From the NCBI GenBank assembly GCA_011046315.1, contig DSAU01000414.1:1-6821 (forward strand): a stretch of DNA of 6,821 bases. The letters are read 5' to 3'. A program made the position numbers and the translations under genes. Of the stretch, positions 1 to 5,275 are shown piece after piece. The notes beneath the pieces are model-generated. The model worked only from the letters and a program-made list of their open reading frames with translations. It was not told the DNA's origin and searched no databases. The number at the start of each line of letters is the position of its first letter. Position 1 is the stretch's first letter. The DNA is from a bacterium (GTDB lineage Bacteria > Zhuqueibacterota > Zhuqueibacteria > Thermofontimicrobiales > Thermofontimicrobiaceae).

Positions 1-194
1 AGTTGCCATATTTGAAACTTGAAGTTGGAAACATACTTTTATTTAACTGTTTTTTTTATGATTTTTTTGCTAACAGCAATTGTCAAAATTAATATTTATT
101 AGCAAAAAAAAAATTAGAACCAAAAAACTGAGCTGCCGCTTGAATTTATCACCCAATTTCAATTGAAATTATTACCAGAAGCACAAATTGCTTT
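1..194. other. AT-rich non-coding stretch at the left edge
   Basis: I see no convincing gene here. The stretch is very AT-rich. It contains a 12-nt inverted repeat, TTTTTTTGCTAA at 62-73 and its complement at 99-110, separated by 25 nt. It also contains a 16-nt perfect palindrome, AATTTCAATTGAAATT, at 155-170. It lies downstream of the minus-strand gene ending at 195, so one of these could help end transcription. Neither is a GC-rich stem followed by a U-tract in the normal form, so no terminator is called. Confidence 0.5.
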
Positions 195-746
195 TTATCC
201 TCTCGGCGGATAAGCTTCTTTTGCAGTGACGGTAAAGGTTTCATACAAGTACACCGCAACGCCGGCGATATACAACGTCCAAAAAACATACACGATTAAA
301 TCAGCTATTGATGCTGCTGTTTCATCACCGACCAAATGTACAAGCAAAGTTTGCAGAAACGTTCTCAACTGCACCGATATCGCCCGACTTAACACCGCGA
401 CTACGGTAGCGATGATAATCGCCGCCCATATCTTTGCCTTGGCGAGTCTTGCGCCGGCATAGTGGCCGATCAAAAAAGAGAGAAGTCCGAAAATAAAAGC
501 CACCCATACCACCATTGCGCTGTAAACACCCCAAAATTGAATCTTGGGCCATTTAGTTTCTGTTATCCGATAAAAAGACTGATCATCCTCTGAAGATTTT
601 GAAGGGGACACGACACGCTGATTCGCTTTTTGAACCGATCGGTCGGTCCTGGAATCATTGTCATACTGAGCAAACAATGGAATGACAATTATCAAAAAGG
701 ACATTATTAACAAAACTGGCGAGGCTTTAGAATATTTAACGAACAT
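195..746 (-). CDS. Hypothetical membrane protein with N-terminal signal peptide
   Basis: I do not recognise a family. The 183-residue product starts with Lys at residues 4 and 7 and a hydrophobic run (about 10-26, ending PLFAQ) that reads as a Sec signal peptide, cleavable after Ala26, or as a first membrane anchor. Residues 27-68 are polar, rich in Ser, Asp and Arg, and probably periplasmic. Three further hydrophobic segments follow at about 72-94, 105-124 and 150-171, with an amphipathic stretch between the last two (about 126-139). The C-terminus is short and polar (PPRG). No catalytic motif is visible. The ATG at 746 is preceded by GGAG five bases upstream, which supports this start. The gene is divergent from the small plus-strand gene starting near 862, and no neighbour suggests a role. 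It is a real gene by length, composition and ribosome site; its function is unknown. Confidence 0.8.
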   Translation of the reverse strand: MFVKYSKASPVLLIMSFLIIVIPLFAQYDNDSRTDRSVQKANQRVVSPSKSSEDDQSFYRITETKWPKIQFWGVYSAMVVWVAFIFGLLSFLIGHYAGARLAKAKIWAAIIIATVVAVLSRAISVQLRTFLQTLLVHLVGDETAASIADLIVYVFWTLYIAGVAVYLYETFTVTAKEAYPPRG

Positions 747-771
747 CTCAACTCCAACCGATGGTTACTTT

Positions 772-799
772 TTGCAATATTTATTTTGAGCTGTAATAA
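772..799 (+). promoter_or_regulatory. Possible promoter for the small plus-strand gene
   Basis: The 91-base divergent gap contains TTGCAA (772-777) and TAATAA (794-799) separated by 16 bases. This resembles a -35/-10 pair of the housekeeping type and would start transcription near 806. In AT-rich DNA such matches are frequent, and the sigma factor preference of this lineage is unknown, so this is a weak call. Confidence 0.22.
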
Positions 800-819
800 A
801 ATAAATCGCTGAACGAGCC

Positions 820-836
820 GATCTGCAAAAATTTAT
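820..836 (+). repeat. 17-nt leader repeat, copy 1
   Basis: The sequence GATCTGCAAAAATTTAT occurs here on the plus strand and again, exactly, on the minus strand at 3262-3246 ahead of the MeaB-type gene. In both places it is followed by exactly 25 bases and then a start codon (ATG at 862 here, GTG at 3220 there). The identity is seen directly; a shared leader or regulatory role is inference. Confidence 0.5.
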
Positions 837-861
837 CTTGAAAACTTCAATTATTTTTCGT

Positions 862-1263
862 ATGTTAACCAGCAAATTTGAAATGTTGAATAAACTACTT
901 ATGGCGATGAAGCAAAAACGAAAATCAATTATTGAAAACGATATTATTCTAATTTATATCGAAGATCGCCCGGCCATTTTTGCTCGGGTTGAAAAAATTT
1001 ACCCTGACGTCAAACCTGGCTGGTGGCGGGTGAAACTGTTGATCTTACAGGTTCCGGTTGTGACCACAATATGGATTCTGGATAACGATCAAATCCGCGG
1101 CGCTGAATTTACAATGAACGGCACTCCGATCCGAATTGAAGTGGTCAAAGCGCCTGAAACAAAAACCCAACAACCGGGAACAGAAGCGGCGAATCACAAT
1201 CCACGAACAAACAACCAACAAGCGCGAATTTTAACCTTGAATCCGAATAATCAGAAAAAATAA
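862..1263 (+). CDS. Small conserved-looking protein with Asn/Gln/Pro-rich tail, function unknown
   Basis: The frame is open from a TTG at 838, with ATG codons at 862, 883, 901 and 907. None has a clear Shine-Dalgarno site. I choose 862 because it gives the same 25-nt spacing from a 17-nt repeat as seen ahead of the MeaB-type gene; the folded part only begins after 907, so 901 or 907 remain possible. From the start at 862 the product is 133 residues. The compact region (about residues 18-96) alternates hydrophobic and charged residues (DIILIYIED, AIFARVEKI, WWRVKLLIL, TTIWILDN, GAEFTMNG), which reads as a small all-beta barrel-like domain with a Gly-Trp-Trp turn. The last 37 residues or so are polar and rich in Asn, Gln, Pro and Thr, and probably disordered. 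There is no signal peptide or membrane segment, so it is probably cytoplasmic. It converges on the HAD gene with a 29-base gap. I recognise no named domain. Confidence 0.7.
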   Translation: MLTSKFEMLNKLLMAMKQKRKSIIENDIILIYIEDRPAIFARVEKIYPDVKPGWWRVKLLILQVPVVTTIWILDNDQIRGAEFTMNGTPIRIEVVKAPETKTQQPGTEAANHNPRTNNQQARILTLNPNNQKK

Positions 1264-1292
1264 CCATCACTATTTTCGCGGAACAAACCGAA

Positions 1293-1895
1293 TTAGAATA
1301 TTATTCCTTTCCGATTTAAGACAGTTTTCAATTGAAAAGCATCACTGAATTGTATCGCATCCATTCCCACTGTTTGAGCCGCGACAACGTTTTCTTGTTT
1401 ATCATCAATGAACAAACATTCATCCGCTGACGCCTTCAATTCAGAAACCACCTGCTCATAAATTTCCTGGTCTGGTTTTTTCAATTTCATCTGATAAGAT
1501 ACAAATTTTTTTTCAAAATGCTTTAATACCGGAAAATTATTTTGACAAAATTCAAAATGCCACTGGTCAACATTGGATAATAGATGGAGATGATGGCCTT
1601 TCCGTCTCAACCCGGCTACAATTTCGTCGGTTCCCTCAACTTTTCCACCCAACATTCCCAACCATAATTTTTTAAAATCGTGCAGCGAAATGAAATGATG
1701 AAACCTTTCACAAGTCATTCGATGAAATTCATCGGGAGATATTTTCCCAACCATAAAATCGATATGCGCGCCATCAACGGTTTCTTCAGCCAATATGTCT
1801 ACATTGGTGTTGAAAGCCTCAGCAAATTTAATTCTAAAATCATGAAAGAGCACCTGGACAAGAACCTGACCCAGATCAAAAATAATATTTTTCAT
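1293..1895 (-). CDS. HAD-family hydrolase, YihX-like (HAD-IA) phosphatase
   Basis: A 200-residue haloacid-dehalogenase fold protein of about the usual length for a subfamily IA phosphatase. Motif I is IIFDLGQVL at residues 4-12 with nucleophile Asp7; the second motif position is Gly9 instead of Asp, as in the DLGNVI-type enzymes related to E. coli YihX (alpha-glucose-1-phosphatase). Motif II is LLSN (105-108), motif III the Lys in KKPDQEIY (Lys140), and motif IV the acidic pair in LFIDDKQEN (Asp164, Asp165) that binds magnesium. The helical cap lies between about residues 15 and 90. It probably removes phosphate from a small sugar phosphate or similar metabolite in the cytoplasm; the substrate cannot be read from sequence. 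The ATG at 1895 has only a weak AGGG about a dozen bases upstream. It follows the MeaB-type gene on the same strand after a 338-base gap full of inverted repeats, so co-transcription is uncertain. Confidence 0.88.
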   Translation of the reverse strand: MKNIIFDLGQVLVQVLFHDFRIKFAEAFNTNVDILAEETVDGAHIDFMVGKISPDEFHRMTCERFHHFISLHDFKKLWLGMLGGKVEGTDEIVAGLRRKGHHLHLLSNVDQWHFEFCQNNFPVLKHFEKKFVSYQMKLKKPDQEIYEQVVSELKASADECLFIDDKQENVVAAQTVGMDAIQFSDAFQLKTVLNRKGIIF

Positions 1896-1994
1896 TATTA
1901 AATTTTCCCTAATTTATGTGAACCGGTTTTTGTTAAGAATATTAACAACTTTGTTTGTTAAAATCAAGCAGATTTTCCGGATAAGAGTAATGCC

Positions 1995-2055
1995 TCAGTC
2001 TTTGGTTTATAAACCAGGTTTCTTGGAGAAACCTGGTTTATTAGATATAGACTGA
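1995..2055. repeat. REP-like long perfect hairpin between meaB and the HAD gene
   Basis: A perfect 15-bp stem (2009-2023 with 2027-2041, core AAACCAGGTTTCT) closes on a 3-base loop. It is flanked by a further 7-bp pairing, TCAGTCT at 1995-2001 with AGACTGA at 2049-2055. The left side also contains the palindrome GGTTTATAAACC at 2004-2015. It is a near-symmetrical palindrome, so it would fold in RNA from either strand. There is no U-tract after the stem on either strand, which argues against a plain intrinsic terminator. It resembles dispersed intergenic REP sequences, though only one copy is present in this window. Confidence 0.7.
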
Positions 2056-2156
2056 TGCCATCGCTTGTTAACCTGATTGTTTGCCAGATGATAAATTTTT
2101 TAAATCAAGCCTTCAATTTTTAAAATTTTTTACAAATAAAGCGATGGCAACAGTCT
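2049..2156. repeat. 108-bp element with 18-nt terminal inverted repeats (MITE-like)
   Basis: AGACTGATGCCATCGCTT at 2049-2066 is the inverted copy of 2139-2156 with 17 of 18 positions matching. The 72 bases between are AT-rich and carry no open frame. The size and the inverted ends are like a miniature inverted-repeat element, but I see no target-site duplication at the borders. The left end overlaps the outer stem of the neighbouring hairpin, so the two structures compete for the same bases (2049-2055). A regulatory RNA fold between the two minus-strand genes is the alternative. The rest of the 1896-2233 gap is AT-rich and holds nothing else that I can support. Confidence 0.55.
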
Positions 2157-2233
2157 TCTGCGGTTCCACCTACGGATAAAAATTATTTTTCAGCCATTTA
2201 AATGTGGAATTTGTTTTCGCCGACTGGGATTGT

Positions 2234-3220
2234 TCAATCTGCATTATTCATATTTTCACAGAATTCAAGGATAACCTTCTCACTTAATCGATAGGGCGAA
2301 TCCATTTTTGTTAATATTTGCTCAACCAGCGTTGACAATTTTTGCTCCTGGGTAGACTGCCAAAATTTGGCAACCAATTTTTCCTGAATAATTTGCCGCA
2401 CATATTTTTCAATTCGCTGTTTTTGTTTGCGCTGACGCTGATCAGTTTGCTTCTGGTACTCGCGGTGCTGATTCAGGCTATCGATTAACTCGTCAATCCC
2501 CTGTCCCAAACTGGCGACTGTTTGCAGCACTGGTGGAGTCCAAGCTTCCCGGTTATTTTTTAATTCGAGAACATACCCCACTTCGGTAAATGTGCGTTCG
2601 GCGCCTTCCCGATCTGATTTATTGATCACAAAAACATCGCCAATTTCCATTAAGCCGGCTTTCATTGCCTGAATTGAATCTCCGGACTCCGGCACCAAAA
2701 CCACCACCGTTGTATCAGCCGCCTCAACAACATCCAGCTCAGACTGGCCCACGCCCACAGTCTCAAAGATAACCACATCCATTCCAAAGGCATCCAGTAA
2801 ATCCGCGACTTCCTGGGTTCTTCTGGCAAGTCCTCCCCGGCTGCCCCGGGTCGCCATACTTCTGATAAACACGCCGGGATCAATGGACAAATCACTCATT
2901 CGGACCCGGTCTCCCAATAGCGCACCGCCGGTAAACGGGCTGCTAGGATCAACCGCAACGATTCCGACGGTCTTTCCACTTTTTCTGAACTGTTTAGCCA
3001 TTTGATCAACTAAGGTACTTTTCCCGGCGCCAGGTGGTCCGGTCACACCGATTCTATAGGCAATCCCGGTCCGGTGAAAGACACTGTCCAACAATCGCTC
3101 CGCATTTGCGTCCTCATTTTCTACTAACGTGATTAACCGGGCGATTGCTCTGCGGTCACCCGAGAAAAAACGTTTGATTAGAAAATCACCGTCCTCGTTC
3201 ACTTCAAACCTCGTAATCAC
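2234..3220 (-). CDS. meaB: MeaB/ArgK-type GTPase, methylmalonyl-CoA mutase-associated chaperone
   Basis: A 328-residue cytoplasmic P-loop GTPase of the MeaB/ArgK (G3E-related) family, near the usual length. These proteins bind B12-dependent acyl-CoA mutases, gate cobalamin loading and protect the mutase from inactivation. The N-terminal helical region includes FFSGDRRAIARLITLVE (18-34), typical of the family. Walker A is GPPGAGKST (61-69). The family signature DPSSPFTGGALLGDR is at 91-105, followed by MATRGSRGGLA (122-132). ETVGVGQSE is at 153-161 and the guanine-specifying NKSD at 200-203. The C-terminal helical dimerisation arm (about 255-328) is complete. The start is GTG at 3220; there is no strong ribosome site but the protein begins where the family does. 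No mutase gene lies in the window, so the partner (methylmalonyl- or another acyl-CoA mutase) is not shown. The older names 'LAO/AO transport ATPase' and 'ArgK' refer to the same family and are misleading. Confidence 0.95.
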   Translation of the reverse strand: MITRFEVNEDGDFLIKRFFSGDRRAIARLITLVENEDANAERLLDSVFHRTGIAYRIGVTGPPGAGKSTLVDQMAKQFRKSGKTVGIVAVDPSSPFTGGALLGDRVRMSDLSIDPGVFIRSMATRGSRGGLARRTQEVADLLDAFGMDVVIFETVGVGQSELDVVEAADTTVVVLVPESGDSIQAMKAGLMEIGDVFVINKSDREGAERTFTEVGYVLELKNNREAWTPPVLQTVASLGQGIDELIDSLNQHREYQKQTDQRQRKQKQRIEKYVRQIIQEKLVAKFWQSTQEQKLSTLVEQILTKMDSPYRLSEKVILEFCENMNNAD

Positions 3221-3245
3221 AGATAATTTTCAACGTCACAACTCA

Positions 3246-3262
3246 ATAAATTTTTGCAGATC
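3246..3262 (-). repeat. 17-nt leader repeat, copy 2
   Basis: On the minus strand this reads GATCTGCAAAAATTTAT, identical to 820-836 on the plus strand. It ends 25 bases before the GTG start of the MeaB-type gene, the same spacing as copy 1 has to the ATG at 862. It sits inside the 108-base gap between the two minus-strand genes, which otherwise shows no terminator hairpin. Confidence 0.5.
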
Positions 3263-3328
3263 TTCAAGCTGGCTTGCGCTATTATTCAACCTATCCTGGC
3301 CTGACAATTGTTGATAAATCTCATCTGA

Positions 3329-3862
3329 TCAAAACAATCTAAATTTTGTCCCCACCAATAATCCGGAATTTCGTTCCTGCATAAAACCAGAAATCATCAA
3401 ATTTCGAATTCCAAGCCCCATCAACACTGAAGGTTTGTAATCTTGACTGGTAGCGCCAATGCCCCAACTTGCCGTTAACCATGGTGTCTTCATCTTTTTG
3501 TAATCGCGTAACAATCCTTTGTAACCATTTAGAATTTCCTCTAGCTCGGTAATATATGCCTTCATATTATGAATTGTGGTATCGTACCAGGCAACAGTTC
3601 GATAGAAATTTGAAAGCAATGAATCCTTCAACAATATGGTTCGCTCCGCGTCCATCATATTCCGGTTGAGCTGCAGCATTTTTTTTTCCATATTTTGAGT
3701 GATTGCTAACATTTGCTGGTCACCGATTTGCACGACATAGCTGCCGTTTGGATATTTTTTAATGACTTGGCACTGGGGATAATCTTGAGCCGACAGATTT
3801 TCACTACCGATTGCCCAACAAAAGATTGTCACAAAAATTAAAATTGCTCGATGAAAATTCAT
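3329..3862 (-). CDS. Exported coiled-coil protein with beta-rich C-terminal tail, function unknown
   Basis: I recognise no family. The 177-residue product has a clear signal peptide (residues 1-25, hydrophobic 6-19, cleavage after the Ala of LSAQD). After it comes a short strand-rich segment (about 30-55, with a Cys at 31 and PNGSYVVQIG), then a long amphipathic helix, probably a coiled coil (about 56-125), and finally about 50 residues that read as four short beta strands (128-137, 144-151, 152-160, 166-177) ending in Phe (KFRLF). A terminal aromatic after alternating strands is the outer-membrane insertion signal recognised by the BAM machinery, so an outer-membrane-anchored or periplasm-spanning helix is plausible. 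The ATG at 3862 has GGAGG five bases upstream. The REP-filled gap separates it from the amidase operon upstream, and the MeaB gene follows 108 bases downstream. Existence is sure; location is inference and role is unknown. Confidence 0.82.
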   Translation of the reverse strand: MNFHRAILIFVTIFCWAIGSENLSAQDYPQCQVIKKYPNGSYVVQIGDQQMLAITQNMEKKMLQLNRNMMDAERTILLKDSLLSNFYRTVAWYDTTIHNMKAYITELEEILNGYKGLLRDYKKMKTPWLTASWGIGATSQDYKPSVLMGLGIRNLMISGFMQERNSGLLVGTKFRLF

Positions 3863-3925
3863 AGCATCCTCCGCTAATATTTACTGTTAGCGTCCTGCAA
3901 AATAGACAAACAAGTGGTTAAAAGA

Positions 3926-4005
3926 TGACACTCCTGCGAATTCAGGAGTCTCCTTGTTGTTAATTATAATGAAGTTATGAGATGCCTGCATACGCAGGCA
4001 TGACA
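3926..4005. repeat. Pair of inverted REP palindromes (REPIN-like element 1)
   Basis: Two 27-nt imperfect palindromes face each other at 3926-3952 and 3979-4005, 26 bases apart. The first has stem ACTCCTG/CAGGAGT, the second ATGCCTGC/GCAGGCAT. Read in the same orientation they share 20 of 27 positions. The differences in the paired part at two base pairs are compensated, so the stem is kept while the bases change. Both start with TG(A/T)CA at the outer side and end with TCTC at the inner side. This is the layout of REPINs mobilised by REP-associated tyrosine transposases (RAYT); no such gene is in the window. Confidence 0.72.
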
Positions 4006-4074
4006 GCAATATTTAAAAATTAGCCCATTTTGCAGAACTCTAATTTACTGTATAACCTCAGTCATGGGTAGAAA

Positions 4075-4226
4075 AACCGCTGAAGCGGTTCATCTCTATA
4101 TATTGATCTACCTTGCACCACAATAAATTGTGGTGTTTGTTCAACAATGTAGTTTGAATAAACACCATGATTCATCATGGTGTTAGCTGAACAGAAAAAG
4201 CAATTTATAAACTGCTTCAGCAGTTT
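4075..4226. repeat. Four-hairpin inverted element A-B-B'-A' (REPIN-like element 2)
   Basis: Four palindromes lie in mirror order. A is AACCGCT/AGCGGTT at 4075-4090. B is CACCACAAT/ATTGTGGTG at 4116-4135. B' is AACACCATGA/TCATGGTGTT at 4161-4184. A' is AAACTGCT/AGCAGTTT at 4209-4226. Inverting the right half lines B' up with B over 20 nt plus a flank ending TTCAA, and A' with A. The A-B and B'-A' gaps are nearly equal (25 and 27 bases). Differences between copies fall in pairs that keep each stem. This looks like one dispersed, non-autonomous element moved as a unit. It lies just downstream of the amidase operon (which ends at 4258) and could also stop or stabilise its transcript. The 3863-4257 gap holds no gene. 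Confidence 0.75.
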
Positions 4227-4257
4227 CAAATTCCACCAGTAAGTAAGGTTTTAATAT

Positions 4258-4686
4258 TTACTCACCAAAAACCGCCAAAAATTCATTATGAAGGTCTTCG
4301 CCGGATAATTGATCGATGCGCTTTTTTTCCTGCTGGTTTTCCGCTTTAATTTGAAGCATGATTTTTCTGTAGGCACTCAACTGTTGCTCCAGGTTTGCCT
4401 TCAAAACATTTAGCTCTGTCTCTGATCTCTGATAATCAGCTTTAAGCTGCGTTAAATTTTCCTCGCGTTGTTTTAATCGATTTTCTCGTTCTTTTAATTC
4501 CTGATCCAGTAATTTCAGTCGATGTTGTTTAAACAGAGAAATTCCCAAAACAGCGGCAGCTGAACCGATGACGAATAAAATGCTGCGGCGACCGCTTCTG
4601 GGTAATCCACTCATTTGAAAAAGCAGAAAAATGATAATTGCTGTGATCGCGATTCCGCCGGATAGGATCAAATCATAACTGATCAT
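4258..4686 (-). CDS. Membrane-anchored coiled-coil protein, third gene of the amidase operon
   Basis: I recognise no family. The 142-residue product has two hydrophobic segments (about 5-24 and 35-51) joined by a short basic turn (SGRR). By the positive-inside rule that turn faces the cytoplasm, which would put the long helix after the second segment outside the inner membrane. That helix (about 55-127) is a strongly charged heptad-like coiled coil rich in Glu, Lys, Gln and Leu. The last residues form a small amphipathic end (GEDLHNEFLAVFGE). The start is ATG at 4686, overlapping the stop of the previous gene as ATGA, with GAGG upstream, so the two are translationally coupled. An inner-membrane anchor plus a periplasmic coiled coil beside an amidase resembles the plan of an inner-membrane spanin (Rz), but with two membrane spans rather than one; this is an analogy only. 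The stop lies 32 bases before the four-hairpin element. Confidence 0.8.
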   Translation of the reverse strand: MISYDLILSGGIAITAIIIFLLFQMSGLPRSGRRSILFVIGSAAAVLGISLFKQHRLKLLDQELKERENRLKQREENLTQLKADYQRSETELNVLKANLEQQLSAYRKIMLQIKAENQQEKKRIDQLSGEDLHNEFLAVFGE

Positions 4687-5273
4687 GATGCCACCTCTTT
4701 TTTTGTTTGCACTTTTTCTCGCTGTTCCTTTTTTTCTCTTCGATTCTCAATGGTTCTGATAAATTTATGCAACGGATCAGTCCCCAGTCCGATAATCGCC
4801 CCGGAAATTACAATTCTCCACGATTGCGATTTGATATTGACAATCCACAGCGAAGAATCGCTCATTGCGCTTTGGAAAACATCAAACAGATCGACTTTCA
4901 TCCAGAAAGCCAGCAATATTCCGGCGGTAATTCCGATGATTTTACTGTAAGCTTTAATGGTCACCGCGCGCACCAGGTCTCCGGAAAGTACCGGAACCTC
5001 GCCCTCGGAAGGTTCCGCTTCATTCATCAATTTTTCTTTGAATTTGTTTAAAACGATGGCTGTATTTCGCTTGCCGGCATATTCAACAATCCGCAGTCTG
5101 TTTTCCAACGTGTTTCTGATACGATAAGTTTTTTTTGTCCAATATTTAAACCAATCAAAGCGGCTGTCCAGAAGATCATAAAGCGACTTTACTATTTCCA
5201 TAAAGCGTTCGACCAAAAAACACAGCGCCAACGCTAAAGCAAATAAAACCGTGATATCAAGCAAAACATCCAT
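4683..5273 (-). CDS. Three-segment membrane protein, amidase-free paralogue of the upstream gene product
   Basis: A 196-residue protein with hydrophobic segments at about 6-22, 110-126 and 152-167. The long charged middle (about 27-105) is rich in Lys, Arg and aromatic residues. It matches the membrane part of the neighbouring 457-residue amidase protein in order and in key residues. The first segment ends FLVERFMEIVKSL (against LTVERILELGKNL). The second contains GITAGI followed by DLF (against GLAIGI and RLF). The third ends in GAIIGLGTDPLHKFI (against GLLIGGGSGPMHVLV). The amidase domain and the long coiled coil are absent. The start ATG at 5273 has AGGAGG eight bases upstream, inside the last codons of the amidase gene, 2 bases after its stop; the gene's own stop overlaps the next start. 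It is probably a membrane partner or scaffold of the amidase protein; a holin-like role is possible but unproven. Confidence 0.82.
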   Translation of the reverse strand: MDVLLDITVLFALALALCFLVERFMEIVKSLYDLLDSRFDWFKYWTKKTYRIRNTLENRLRIVEYAGKRNTAIVLNKFKEKLMNEAEPSEGEVPVLSGDLVRAVTIKAYSKIIGITAGILLAFWMKVDLFDVFQSAMSDSSLWIVNIKSQSWRIVISGAIIGLGTDPLHKFIRTIENRREKKEQREKVQTKKEVAS

Positions 5274-5275
5274 GA

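Noticed and set aside
62..110. A 12-nt inverted repeat flanked by A and T runs as a bidirectional terminator.
   Set aside because: The paired part is mostly a T-run against an A-run with only two G-C pairs and a 25-base loop, so stability is doubtful; it is mentioned only as content of the left edge.
1293..1895. HAD protein called inactive because the second Asp of motif I is Gly.
   Set aside because: YihX-type enzymes naturally carry DLGN/DLGG at this position and are active phosphatases; the other motifs are intact.
2662..2895. A 77-codon minus-strand frame inside meaB.
   Set aside because: It is a shifted-frame shadow of the GTPase, rich in Trp, Arg and Pro, with no independent support.
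3129..3314. A 61-codon plus-strand frame across the meaB start and leader.
   Set aside because: It is antisense to the start of meaB, has no ribosome site, and does not look like a protein.
3926..4226. A CRISPR array, because of repeated palindromes with spacer-like gaps.
   Set aside because: The repeats are inverted pairs, not direct repeats, they differ in sequence, and no cas gene is present.
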